From contig SVFG01000001.1 of NCBI GenBank assembly GCA_015056975.1, forward strand, positions 61,556 to 125,555: a DNA stretch of 64,000 nt. The letters run 5' to 3'. Source of the stretch: Lachnospiraceae bacterium (GTDB lineage: Bacteria; Bacillota; Clostridia; Lachnospirales; Lachnospiraceae). Under the pieces are notes generated by a model. The model was not told the DNA's origin. It saw only the letters and a list, made by a program, of their open reading frames with translations, and ran no database searches. Below are positions 1-7,431 of this stretch, in pieces. Position 1 is the stretch's first letter. Each line of letters opens with the position of its first letter. The position numbers were made by a program, and so were the translations under genes.

Positions 1-652
1 TCCTCTGATTGGACAGTTTTCGGATATGCTGATTGCAGCAGGAGGAAGCACCGTTCTCACAGAGGTTCCTGAAATGTTCGGCGCAGAAACCATTCTCATG
101 AACCGCTGTGTGGACGAGGCAGTGTTTGATAAGACTGTGAATCTGATAAATGACTTTAAGGATTATTTCACCCAGCACAATCAGGTGATTTATGAAAATC
201 CTTCCCCCGGCAACAAGGCGGGCGGTATTTCCACTTTGGAAGAAAAGTCCTTAGGCTGTACCCAGAAGGGCGGCATGGCTCCTGTGGTGGATGTGCTTAG
301 TTATGGAGACAGAGTGACGAAGAACGGTCTGAATTTGTTAAACGGTCCCGGAAATGATATGGTGGCAGTAACCAATCTGGTGGCGGCGGGCTGCCACATG
401 GTACTGTTTTCCACAGGAAGAGGAACACCTTTGGGTGGTCCCGTGCCCACCGTAAAGATTGCCACGAACTCCAAATTGGCAGAGCAAAAGAGCAATTGGA
501 TTGATTTTAATGCAGGCCCCATGCTGGAGGGCAGGGAGCTTTCGGAGGAGCTGCTTAAGTATGTGATGGCAGTGGCAAACGGTGAGCCGACCAGGAATGA
601 GAAGAACGGTTACAGGGAAATTGCAATTTTTAAGGATGGTGTAACACTTTGA
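1..652 (+). CDS. UxaA-family dehydratase, C-terminal part (gene starts before the window)
   Basis: The reading frame is open from base 2, so only the last 217 or so residues are present. It matches the C-terminal catalytic half of the altronate hydrolase/D-galactarate dehydratase (UxaA/GarD) family: glycine-rich stretches, the segment LNGPGNDMVAVTNLVAAGCH, and STGRGTPLGGPVPTVKIATN near the end. Family members dehydrate sugar acids to 2-keto-3-deoxy acids. Its stop codon overlaps the TTG start of the amidohydrolase, and a FucU mutarotase follows. Campylobacter jejuni's fucose locus (Cj0480c-Cj0490) also pairs a UxaA-like protein with an amidohydrolase and a mutarotase, so L-fuconate or a related 6-deoxy acid is a plausible substrate (inference). 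Altronate or galactarate remain possible. Confidence 0.85.
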   Translation, partial: PLIGQFSDMLIAAGGSTVLTEVPEMFGAETILMNRCVDEAVFDKTVNLINDFKDYFTQHNQVIYENPSPGNKAGGISTLEEKSLGCTQKGGMAPVVDVLSYGDRVTKNGLNLLNGPGNDMVAVTNLVAAGCHMVLFSTGRGTPLGGPVPTVKIATNSKLAEQKSNWIDFNAGPMLEGRELSEELLKYVMAVANGEPTRNEKNGYREIAIFKDGVTL

Positions 653-1530
653 GTAATTATATTATCATTGATGCCCACCTGCACCTTTGGGAAAAGCAGG
701 AGGGCAGAGTAAACGGCAAGCCGGTGTTTGGCGTAGGGGACGGCAGGAGCGATTTCGGCGGAGAAATCCGTCAGATGATGCCCCCCTATATGACGGATGA
801 CAAGAACACCGTGGAGCGTTTGATTGCCAATATGAATTATGCCTGTGTGGGCGGTTGCGTGGTGACTCAGGAGTACATCGACGGCAATCAGGATGCCTAT
901 CTGCTAAAGGCAAAGGCAAAATATCCCGACCGCATCAAAATCTGCTCCCTTTATGAGGAGAAGCCGGATTTCTCCTTGGAGGGTTTTGACGGTGTAAAAA
1001 TCTGTGCGGGAAGACTGGCAGATAAGGATTTAAAGAAGCTGCTTCCTGTTTTCAAGAAGGTAGAGGCGGCAGGTAAGTTTATCTCTATTGATTTGGCAGA
1101 CGGTGATGAGCAGGTGGAGGATATGGAGTATCTGATAAAGGAATGCCCCGACCTTCGGATAGCCATCGGTCATTTCGGCATGGTGACAACTCCCGGCTGG
1201 CAGAAGCAGATTGCCCTTGCCAAGAATAAAAATGTTTATATTGAGAGCGGTGGTCTGACATGGCTGTTCCACAAGGAGTTTTACCCTTATCCTTCCGCAA
1301 TTGATGCTATTTTAGAGGCACGGGATATCTGCGGCATGGAGAAGCTGATGTGGGGCAGCGATTACCCCCGTACCATGACAGACATCACATATATTATGGC
1401 AGTGCGCTTTATTGCAGAGTCTGTAAAGCTTACTGAGGCGGAGAAAAAGGCTTTCCTTGGAGAGAACGCCGTGAGGTTTTATGGATTTGAGCATATGAAG
1501 CCGATAGAGGATTCGTTGAATATGTTGTAG
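649..1530 (+). CDS. Amidohydrolase family 2 protein, probable sugar lactonase
   Basis: This 293-residue protein starts at a TTG codon that overlaps the preceding stop (TTGA); an AAGGATGG ribosome site lies about 13 bases upstream, and the metal-binding HLH of DAHLHLW sits at residues 8-14, so no later start is credible. It is a TIM-barrel metal-dependent hydrolase: first-strand DAHLHLW, a later IGHFG histidine, and WGSDYPR near residue 240, where the Asp is the usual catalytic residue. Relatives in oxidative L-fucose/L-rhamnose pathways hydrolyse aldonolactones (for example L-fucono-1,5-lactone). Translational coupling to a UxaA-type dehydratase and a nearby mutarotase fits this. The substrate is inferred, and decarboxylase-type members of the family cannot be excluded. 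Confidence 0.8.
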   Translation: MSNYIIIDAHLHLWEKQEGRVNGKPVFGVGDGRSDFGGEIRQMMPPYMTDDKNTVERLIANMNYACVGGCVVTQEYIDGNQDAYLLKAKAKYPDRIKICSLYEEKPDFSLEGFDGVKICAGRLADKDLKKLLPVFKKVEAAGKFISIDLADGDEQVEDMEYLIKECPDLRIAIGHFGMVTTPGWQKQIALAKNKNVYIESGGLTWLFHKEFYPYPSAIDAILEARDICGMEKLMWGSDYPRTMTDITYIMAVRFIAESVKLTEAEKKAFLGENAVRFYGFEHMKPIEDSLNML

Positions 1531-1625
1531 TGCGAGCTGGTCTTGGCTGTTCGCAGCTAAGCACAGAATGCCTGATATGAAAATCAGATGCGGTTGCACC
1601 GCGACTGCAGACAGGAGGAAGAATT

Positions 1626-2066
1626 ATGTTAAAAGGAATTTCACCCATACTTTCACCCATGCTTTTAAAGGTGCTTTGTGAGATGGGACACAGTGATACC
1701 ATAGTGATTGCAGACGGTAATTTCCCTGCAGAAACCATGGGAAAGAACGGCATTGTCATCCGCATGGACGGACATGGCGTGCCTGAGATTTTAGAGGCGA
1801 TTTTGGAGGTATTCCCTCTGGACCAGTATGTGGAAAAGCCCGTAAGTCTCATGGAGAGAGTACCCGGAGACAATGCAGATGTATCTATTTGGAAGACCTA
1901 TGAGGAAATGATTACAAAGGCGGAGGAGCGCGGTGTAAGCGTTATTGATAAGTTGGAGCGCTTTGCCTTCTATGAGGAAGCTAAGAAGGCTTATGCAGTG
2001 ATTGCAACCTCTGAAACCAGCCAGTACGCAAACGTGATTTTGCAGAAGGGTTGCGTGTTGCTGTAA
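1626..2066 (+). CDS. fucU: RbsD/FucU family sugar mutarotase (L-fucose mutarotase-like)
   Basis: The 146-residue length and the N-terminal MLKGISPILSPMLLKVL followed by MGHSDTIVIADGNFP (catalytic-type His22) are typical of FucU, which interconverts alpha and beta anomers of L-fucose. An AGGAGG ribosome site precedes the ATG. It is the last gene of the unit with the lactonase-like and dehydratase genes, separated from the former by 95 bases that contain a short GCGGT/ACCGC hairpin. A mutarotase upstream of a sugar dehydrogenase step makes sense, because those enzymes use one anomer. A ribose-pyranase (RbsD) role is less likely, as the length and start motif fit FucU better. Confidence 0.88.
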   Translation: MLKGISPILSPMLLKVLCEMGHSDTIVIADGNFPAETMGKNGIVIRMDGHGVPEILEAILEVFPLDQYVEKPVSLMERVPGDNADVSIWKTYEEMITKAEERGVSVIDKLERFAFYEEAKKAYAVIATSETSQYANVILQKGCVLL

Positions 2067-2160
2067 GTGATGTGGTGTTCCTGACTGGCGATTGTTCAGT
2101 GATTGTTCGGTGATTGTCTGGCGATAAATGCGACCCGTGGGCACCACAAGGTTGATTTCT

Positions 2161-2202
2161 CTCCCCAGACCCCGCTTTTTTCCAAAATGAGGGTCTGGGG
2201 AG
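2161..2202. terminator. Convergent-gene hairpin (12-bp stem), with nested outer repeats
   Basis: CTCCCCAGACCC (2161-2172) and GGGTCTGGGGAG (2191-2202) form a perfect stem between two convergent genes. It is followed by TTATTATTT, a modest U-tract. An outer pair, TGGGCACCA near 2138 and TGGTGCCCA near 2218, encloses it. A separate GTGGGTCT/AGACCCAC pair lies at 2262-2299. This is probably a bidirectional terminator region. Confidence 0.6.
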
Positions 2203-2321
2203 TTATTATTTCACTCCTGGTGCCCATAAACTGTGTTTTTTAGGGCTTAGAGAGGCCTTTTGTGGGTCTGAGAGAGCTAAAACAATTGTGGAGACCCACG
2301 GGGTGCTGATTTGACTGCGTG

Positions 2322-3266
2322 CTATGCCAGGGGCTTTGTATACTCTGCCAAATACCAATTCTCAAAAGGAATATAATCAGTTCTTGTCAATCCGGCATCG
2401 GCGGCAAGGGCATCAAACTGTTCAAAATCCGCATACAAGCGCACTTGACGCATCAGCTCAAGCGCCTGAGCTTCAGGAATATCATATGTTTCAAAGATTT
2501 TGTGGCGGCGCAGCCATGCACTATGTCGGGAGACGGTAATCAGCTTGCCGCCCGGCTTAAGAACGCGGACTGCTTCTTTTAGGATGGTGGGAATTTCGCG
2601 GCATTCATCAAAGCCAAAGTGCGAGCACACCACATCAAAAAGATTGTCCGAAAAGGGCAGATTCCACAGGCTGGCACATAATCCCAGTGCATTTTTGCGG
2701 TAATAGCGTCCGATAACATCGGCATTTTTGGCACATACAAAATCAATGTCTACGCCAATATAGTACATATCCTCTGTAAGGGAACGTGCAATGGCGTTTG
2801 TACCCACACCGGCACCCACCGTCATTTCCATAATTTTGTGGGGAGTGGCGGATTTTGTACATATTTTGTCTGCGTAATGGGACAAATGCTTTGCAGCCCA
2901 ACCGTTGCGGGCATTTTCAGTTATTTCCACGCGACGTACACTATTTTCATCTAAAGCATGGCGGTAAGATTTCAACAATTCTTCTTCGGTCAGTTCGTTT
3001 ATTGTCCTGTGCGGTCCGTCAATCCAAATCGGCTTGCCGTGAAGCGCATAATGTTGAAAACGCCGGATGAATTCCTCTTTTGTAGGGATTGTTTGCAGAT
3101 AGAAGGCATCCCGCTCGCTGCAAAGCTTTTCGTATTCTGCATCACTGATAGTACCGACAGGATTGGGAGTATTGAGACCATACTTCTCATCAAGCTTCTG
3201 CATGAATTCCTGATAGGGTTTGATATCTTCCCAAAATAAAATGTCGTCGTGTTCATTATAGACCAT
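2322..3266 (-). CDS. Class I SAM-dependent methyltransferase, substrate unknown
   Basis: I start the protein at MVYNEHDD (314 residues) because GGAGGT lies 7 bases before that ATG; an upstream in-frame ATG would swallow the ribosome site. The C-terminal half is a Rossmann methyltransferase: motif I EMTVGAGVGTNAIA, an acidic VDID at the end of strand 2, LPFSDNLFDVV at strand 4, and VRVLKPGGKLI before strand 5, all in the order of the Methyltransf_11 group. The roughly 120-residue N-terminal region is charged and helical and I do not recognise it. The gene is transcribed divergently from the small gene at 3440 and converges with fucU. Nothing nearby identifies the substrate. Confidence 0.8.
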   Translation of the reverse strand: MVYNEHDDILFWEDIKPYQEFMQKLDEKYGLNTPNPVGTISDAEYEKLCSERDAFYLQTIPTKEEFIRRFQHYALHGKPIWIDGPHRTINELTEEELLKSYRHALDENSVRRVEITENARNGWAAKHLSHYADKICTKSATPHKIMEMTVGAGVGTNAIARSLTEDMYYIGVDIDFVCAKNADVIGRYYRKNALGLCASLWNLPFSDNLFDVVCSHFGFDECREIPTILKEAVRVLKPGGKLITVSRHSAWLRRHKIFETYDIPEAQALELMRQVRLYADFEQFDALAADAGLTRTDYIPFENWYLAEYTKPLA

Positions 3267-3330
3267 TGCACATACCTCCGTTTGTGTTTTATGGTAACAG
3301 TATAGCGAATGGAATGATTGGATACCAGTC

Positions 3331-3359
3331 TTGTTCTTATTCACGAAATGTAGTATAAT
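3331..3359 (+). promoter_or_regulatory. SigA-type promoter for the small gene at 3440
   Basis: TTGTTC (3331-3336), a 17-base spacer and TATAAT (3354-3359) fit a housekeeping promoter. The leader that follows contains a short hairpin (GACTGC/GCGGTC, about 3392-3411) followed by TTTTGCTTT, which might act as an attenuator. Confidence 0.6.
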
Positions 3360-3439
3360 ATATATAGGGAAAATGAAGGATTTGTATTTAAAGACTGCGA
3401 TGATGCGGTCTTTTGCTTTATAAAGGAGGCGAATTATTT

Positions 3440-3694
3440 ATGTTTTTCAAAAACCATTTCCGTAAAATACAGGATTTAGAAACCATTATGAACAGAATCC
3501 ATATGAACATGTCCAACAATTACAAGGATGCTGCCCAGATGAATTTGAAGGAGCTTGAAGAGTTATATAAAGAACTTCAGGAAAAGGGCAAGGTGAATGA
3601 AAAGCAGGCGGCGCACTATGAGGCAGAGATTTATGCCCTGCAGCATAATTTAAAGGGCTTTACCCATAAGGATCAGAAGCCTTTTTGGACGTGA
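3440..3694 (+). CDS. Small charged helical protein, unknown function
   Basis: The 84-residue protein starts at MFFKNHF; AAAGGAGG lies about 10 bases upstream of this ATG, whereas an earlier in-frame start would overlap the ribosome site. It has no signal peptide or membrane segment. Most of it is predicted amphipathic helix rich in Lys, Glu and Leu (KELEELYKELQEKGK), so a small coiled-coil or helical hairpin is likely. I do not recognise a family. It has its own promoter and stops 6 bases before the convergent AraC-type gene. Confidence 0.65.
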   Translation: MFFKNHFRKIQDLETIMNRIHMNMSNNYKDAAQMNLKELEELYKELQEKGKVNEKQAAHYEAEIYALQHNLKGFTHKDQKPFWT

Positions 3695-3700
3695 GTTGAG

Positions 3701-4543
3701 TTACACTTGGAACACATTATGCTTATTATAGCTCTCCCGATATAATGAGGGAGAAAGTCCTGTAACCTTGCGGAATGCATTGGAAAAATTATGAGCATCC
3801 GAAAAACCCAGACTGTAGGCTATCTGGGAGATGGGCTGATTGGTTTCGGACAGGGCATATTTGGCGGAATCCATTTTGGCCTGTAAAAGATGCTGTTTTA
3901 ATGGAATTCCTGCATATTGTTTAAAAAAGGTTGTCAGGTACTTTTCATTGTAGCCAAAGTGGGTGGCAATCTCGGAAATTCGCAGATTGTCCTGGATGTG
4001 CCAGGAGATATAATCTACAATGTCGCTGTAGAGCTGTTCCTTGCGATGTTTATCCGCGGTGCTGTGTCGGCCCTGTGCAGCAGTCTCGGAGAGAATAGCA
4101 CTGCACAGATAGCGGTTTAAGGTGGCGTCATGGTAGCGCCTGTCAGAATCCTGCAACTGCTTCATTAAAATCAAAATGCGTTCCATGGAGGACAGTGCGC
4201 CTGTCATCGGAATGCAGATATGCCCCGGAGTGTGTCCGGAATCGTCAGTCAGAATCTCATGGTTCTGGCTTTCTTTATTGTACCCGAAATGCAGCCAGTA
4301 AAAGCTACAGTTGGAAGAACGTGTTCCGTGTTGGAAGGGCGTGGGACCCATAAGCAGGTACTCACCGGGATGTACCTCGTATTCGTTTTTATGGTCCGCA
4401 ATGTAGAGAATACCCTCTGTAACCACCATAAGCTCATAATCATCCCTGCTTCTGGTCATATGAATCCAGTCGTTGCCCGGAGATGTGAATTTTCCACACC
4501 AATGATATATAAATTCCCTTGAAGAGTCAAAATCCAGAATCAT
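3701..4543 (-). CDS. AraC-family transcriptional regulator
   Basis: The likely start is MILDFDSS (280 residues), where an AAAGGAA ribosome site lies 5 bases upstream. Residues 1-150 form a cupin-type AraC sensor domain (VHPGEYLLMGPTPFQHG). The last 100 residues carry two helix-turn-helix units: LRISEIATHFGYNEKYLTTF and ISQIAYSLGFSDAHNFSNAF, ending with TGLSPSLYR, the standard AraC/XylS signature. It is transcribed away from the GH127 gene, with about 185 bases between them, so it most likely controls that arabinofuranosidase in response to an arabinose-containing sugar (inference from position). Confidence 0.88.
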   Translation of the reverse strand: MILDFDSSREFIYHWCGKFTSPGNDWIHMTRSRDDYELMVVTEGILYIADHKNEYEVHPGEYLLMGPTPFQHGTRSSNCSFYWLHFGYNKESQNHEILTDDSGHTPGHICIPMTGALSSMERILILMKQLQDSDRRYHDATLNRYLCSAILSETAAQGRHSTADKHRKEQLYSDIVDYISWHIQDNLRISEIATHFGYNEKYLTTFFKQYAGIPLKQHLLQAKMDSAKYALSETNQPISQIAYSLGFSDAHNFSNAFRKVTGLSPSLYRESYNKHNVFQV

Positions 4544-4727
4544 TTTCGTTCCTTTCCCGTAATTGACATGAGAACATACCAAATATTTTTATAACTCCAC
4601 AACCATAATATAACTTTTTTACACCTTTTGCAACTTTTGTAGATTTCCAGATGAGGAGATTGCTGTCATAATGTTGATATACAGATTAGAACGGCATTAA
4701 ATACAACAAACAGAAAGGGAAAGAAAG

Positions 4728-7121
4728 ATGAGTATGAGAGGTAACAAAGCATTTTCATTGCGTAAGGTGGCACTTAAGGATGCATATCTTTTGAATGCAT
4801 TTGAAAAGGAGGTCCTGTATCTGACCTCTTTTGATACGGATAAGCTGCTTGCAGGATTCCGTGAGACAGCAGGACTGGATATGCAGGGTGTGGAGAGATA
4901 TCCCGGCTGGGAAAATATGCTGATTGGCGGTCATACCCTGGGACATTTCATGACAGCGTGTGTCAGATGCTGTGAATCCGTGAATTGCAAGGAAGAGGAC
5001 AGAGAGGCACTTTTACAGATACTGAAGCGTCTGGCTGACGGTCTGAAGGAGTGTCAGGTAGCAGGTAAGACCGGATTCTTGTTCGGCGCAACCATTGCGG
5101 ATAAATCAAATGTGGAATTGCAGTTTGATTATGTGGAGGAGAATAAGACCAACATTATCACACAGGCGTGGGTGCCCTGGTATACCATGCACAAGATTTT
5201 CGAGGGCTTTGTATCCGTGGCAAATATGGATGTGGAAGGAGCACTGGCTGAGGATATAAAGGCGACTACCATTGAGGTTACTTCCAAACTGGCAGACTGG
5301 GTATACGGACGTACAAGCAGCTGGAGCGAGGAGACTCACAGAACAGTGCTTGGTATTGAATACGGCGGTATGAATGACTGCTTGTATGATGTATACCTGA
5401 TTACCGGCAAGAAGGAGCATTTGGATGCAGCACATGCCTTTGACCAGGTGGACTTGTTTGAAAGAGTTTATCAGTCCGAGGCGGGAGACAATGTTTTAAA
5501 CAATCATCATGCCAACACCACCATCCCTAAATTTATGGGTGCATTGAAGCGTTTTGTGGTGACAGGGGATGAAAAGTATTTCGACTATGCAGCACATTTC
5601 TGGAAGCTGGTTACCGAGAACCATACCTATGTTACCGGCGGTAACAGTGAGTGGGAGCATTTTGGTGTGGATTTGATTTTGGATAAGGAGAGAACCAACT
5701 GCAACTGCGAGACCTGTAACGTATATAACATGCTGAAGATGACAAAGAGCCTGTTTATGATTACGGGAGACATTAAATATGCGGATTGGTATGAGAATAC
5801 CTACATTAATTCCATTTTGTCCTCCCAGAATCCTGCAGATGGTATGACCACGTATTTCCAGCCTATGGCGAGCGGTTATTATAAGGTGTACGGTGAGCCC
5901 TTTAATAAATTCTGGTGCTGTACCGGTACCGGTATGGAGAATTTCTCCAAGCTGCAGGAGAGCTTTTACTTTGAGAAGGATAATGCCCTGATTGTAAATC
6001 AGTATATTTCCTCTACGGTTGATTTTAACGGTGTGGAAGTTGTACAGTGTGCAAATGTACCCAAGTCAGATGTTGTGACCTTTACTATTAAGTCTGCTCT
6101 TGAGGGCAATCTGTTGCTTCGTCTGCCCTACTGGCTGGCAGCACCCGCAACTGTTAAGGTAAACGGTGAGTCTTATGCTTACAGTGTAACCGGCGGGGAG
6201 AACGGAAAGGGATATGCGATTGTGGAGGGACCCTTCGCGGCAGATACCACTGTTGAGATTACCCTTCCCATGAAGGTGGTTGCGTACAACCTGCCCGATG
6301 GTGAAAATACATACGCCTTTAAATATGGTCCCGTGGTATTGAGTGCTCTTCTTGGAACGACGGATATGGTGGACGGCAAGACCGGTGTAAACGTTACGAT
6401 TCCCAGCAACCGCATTATCGAGGAGAAATATGTTCCTTCCGGCAGCGAGAGAATTCTGATTGCTGAGGGCAGTGTGGCAGAGTTTATGGCTGACATTGAA
6501 AAACATCTTGTGCGTCAGGGCGAGGAATTGACATTTGCGTTAAACGGTACGGATGCAAAACTTACCTACGTGCCTCATTTCTCACAGCACAAGGAGCGTT
6601 ACGGTATTTACTTTACCTTTGTGGATGAAGATATGCTTGCTCTTGAGAAAGAAAAAAAGGAATACGAGAAGATTGATACGGTACAGCCCGGCTATGGCCA
6701 GTATGAAAACGACGAGCTTCACAATATGACGGAGCAAGGTGCAGGTTCTGTAGGTACCACCCAGGGCGGAACCTCCCGTTATGCCAAGGAAGGCGGCAGC
6801 TTCTCTTACACCATGGAGGTAAATCCCGAGGGAACAGATTTGCTGGTAACCTTCAGGGATGCGGATGCGGCAAAGGGTATTAAGCTTACCGTAGGTGATG
6901 TAACTATCTTTGCGGGCGTGCCGGAGAAGACCGATGAGAATGCCGGAGAGGAAGGATATTTTGATGTACTGATTCCAATCTCTGAAGACGCTATGAAGCT
7001 TGCAGGCAAGAAATTCTACGACAGCCGCGAGCGAACCATCCTGACCATTACACTTCAGGGTATTGACGGCAAGGAATCCGCCGCAATCTGCCAGTTTATG
7101 TATACCGTTGTGAGAAAATAA
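4728..7121 (+). CDS. GH127/GH146-type beta-L-arabinofuranosidase
   Basis: This 797-residue protein is of the former DUF1680 family, which removes terminal beta-L-arabinofuranose. The zinc/catalytic set known from Bifidobacterium HypBA1 (Glu338, Cys340, Cys417, Cys418) is present as E328 and C330 in NCNCETCN and C397-C398 in FWCCTGTG. An (alpha/alpha) barrel spans about residues 10-420. A beta-sandwich follows, then a region around 540-660 resembling DUF4986, and a C-terminal beta domain from about 660, an architecture closer to GH146 members than to the 658-residue HypBA1. There is no signal peptide, so it acts in the cytosol on imported oligosaccharides. The divergent AraC gene is its probable regulator. 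Confidence 0.87.
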   Translation: MSMRGNKAFSLRKVALKDAYLLNAFEKEVLYLTSFDTDKLLAGFRETAGLDMQGVERYPGWENMLIGGHTLGHFMTACVRCCESVNCKEEDREALLQILKRLADGLKECQVAGKTGFLFGATIADKSNVELQFDYVEENKTNIITQAWVPWYTMHKIFEGFVSVANMDVEGALAEDIKATTIEVTSKLADWVYGRTSSWSEETHRTVLGIEYGGMNDCLYDVYLITGKKEHLDAAHAFDQVDLFERVYQSEAGDNVLNNHHANTTIPKFMGALKRFVVTGDEKYFDYAAHFWKLVTENHTYVTGGNSEWEHFGVDLILDKERTNCNCETCNVYNMLKMTKSLFMITGDIKYADWYENTYINSILSSQNPADGMTTYFQPMASGYYKVYGEPFNKFWCCTGTGMENFSKLQESFYFEKDNALIVNQYISSTVDFNGVEVVQCANVPKSDVVTFTIKSALEGNLLLRLPYWLAAPATVKVNGESYAYSVTGGENGKGYAIVEGPFAADTTVEITLPMKVVAYNLPDGENTYAFKYGPVVLSALLGTTDMVDGKTGVNVTIPSNRIIEEKYVPSGSERILIAEGSVAEFMADIEKHLVRQGEELTFALNGTDAKLTYVPHFSQHKERYGIYFTFVDEDMLALEKEKKEYEKIDTVQPGYGQYENDELHNMTEQGAGSVGTTQGGTSRYAKEGGSFSYTMEVNPEGTDLLVTFRDADAAKGIKLTVGDVTIFAGVPEKTDENAGEEGYFDVLIPISEDAMKLAGKKFYDSRERTILTITLQGIDGKESAAICQFMYTVVRK

Positions 7122-7134
7122 ATATGTTTCGATA

Positions 7135-7159
7135 CAAGCCCGCGGTTCCCGCGGGCTTG
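7135..7159 (+). terminator. GC-rich hairpin after the GH127 gene
   Basis: CAAGCCCGCGG (7135-7145) and CCGCGGGCTTG (7149-7159) form an 11-bp perfect stem with a 3-base loop, 14 bases after the stop codon. The following TTGT is a poor U-tract, but the stem is strong. Confidence 0.75.
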
Positions 7160-7350
7160 TTGTGCGCAGAAAGGTTTGCGGTTATGGGAAGTGCCATGGT
7201 ATCCGCAGTGCAATGCGAGCACGTCGGCCCTTGGCGAGGTCAAGGCGCGAGCGCCTTCGAGCCTAGTGCCGCTACGTTGCGAACCTTAGCGAAAGCGTGC
7301 CTGCGGTAGCATGGTATTTTCCAAAAAACCGCAGACCTTTCTGCGCACAA
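7160..7350. repeat. Long self-complementary intergenic element (about 191 bp)
   Basis: The 24-base outer arms at 7160-7183 and 7327-7350 are complementary throughout if one G.U pair is allowed (TTGTGCGCAGAAAGGT against ACCTTTCTGCGCACAA). Pairing continues inward through GGGAAGTGCCATGG/CCATGGTATTTTCC-like arms, then CCGCAG/CTGCGG, to inner hairpins such as AAGGCGC-GA-GCGCCTT near 7250. It has no coding potential. It fills the gap between the GH127 terminator and the GH9 promoter. It looks like a dispersed palindromic or MITE-like element; I saw no second copy in this window and no clear target-site duplication. Confidence 0.6.
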
Positions 7351-7364
7351 CCTGTCACAATCTT

Positions 7365-7394
7365 TTGCTTTTGTGCCACTATTTATGTTATAAT
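7365..7394 (+). promoter_or_regulatory. Promoter for the GH9 gene
   Basis: TTGCTT (7365-7370), an 18-base spacer and TATAAT (7389-7394), with TG one base before the -10 hexamer (extended -10). It lies 38 bases upstream of the GH9 start. Confidence 0.6.
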
Positions 7395-7431
7395 AATAAA
7401 ACAATGTATTGCAAAAATAGGAGGTTTTTTT

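Noticed and set aside
7160-7350. A retron or group II intron RNA as explanation of the palindromic element.
   Set aside because: No reverse transcriptase gene is nearby, and the fold is a single long hairpin with inner arms, without the expected conserved motifs.
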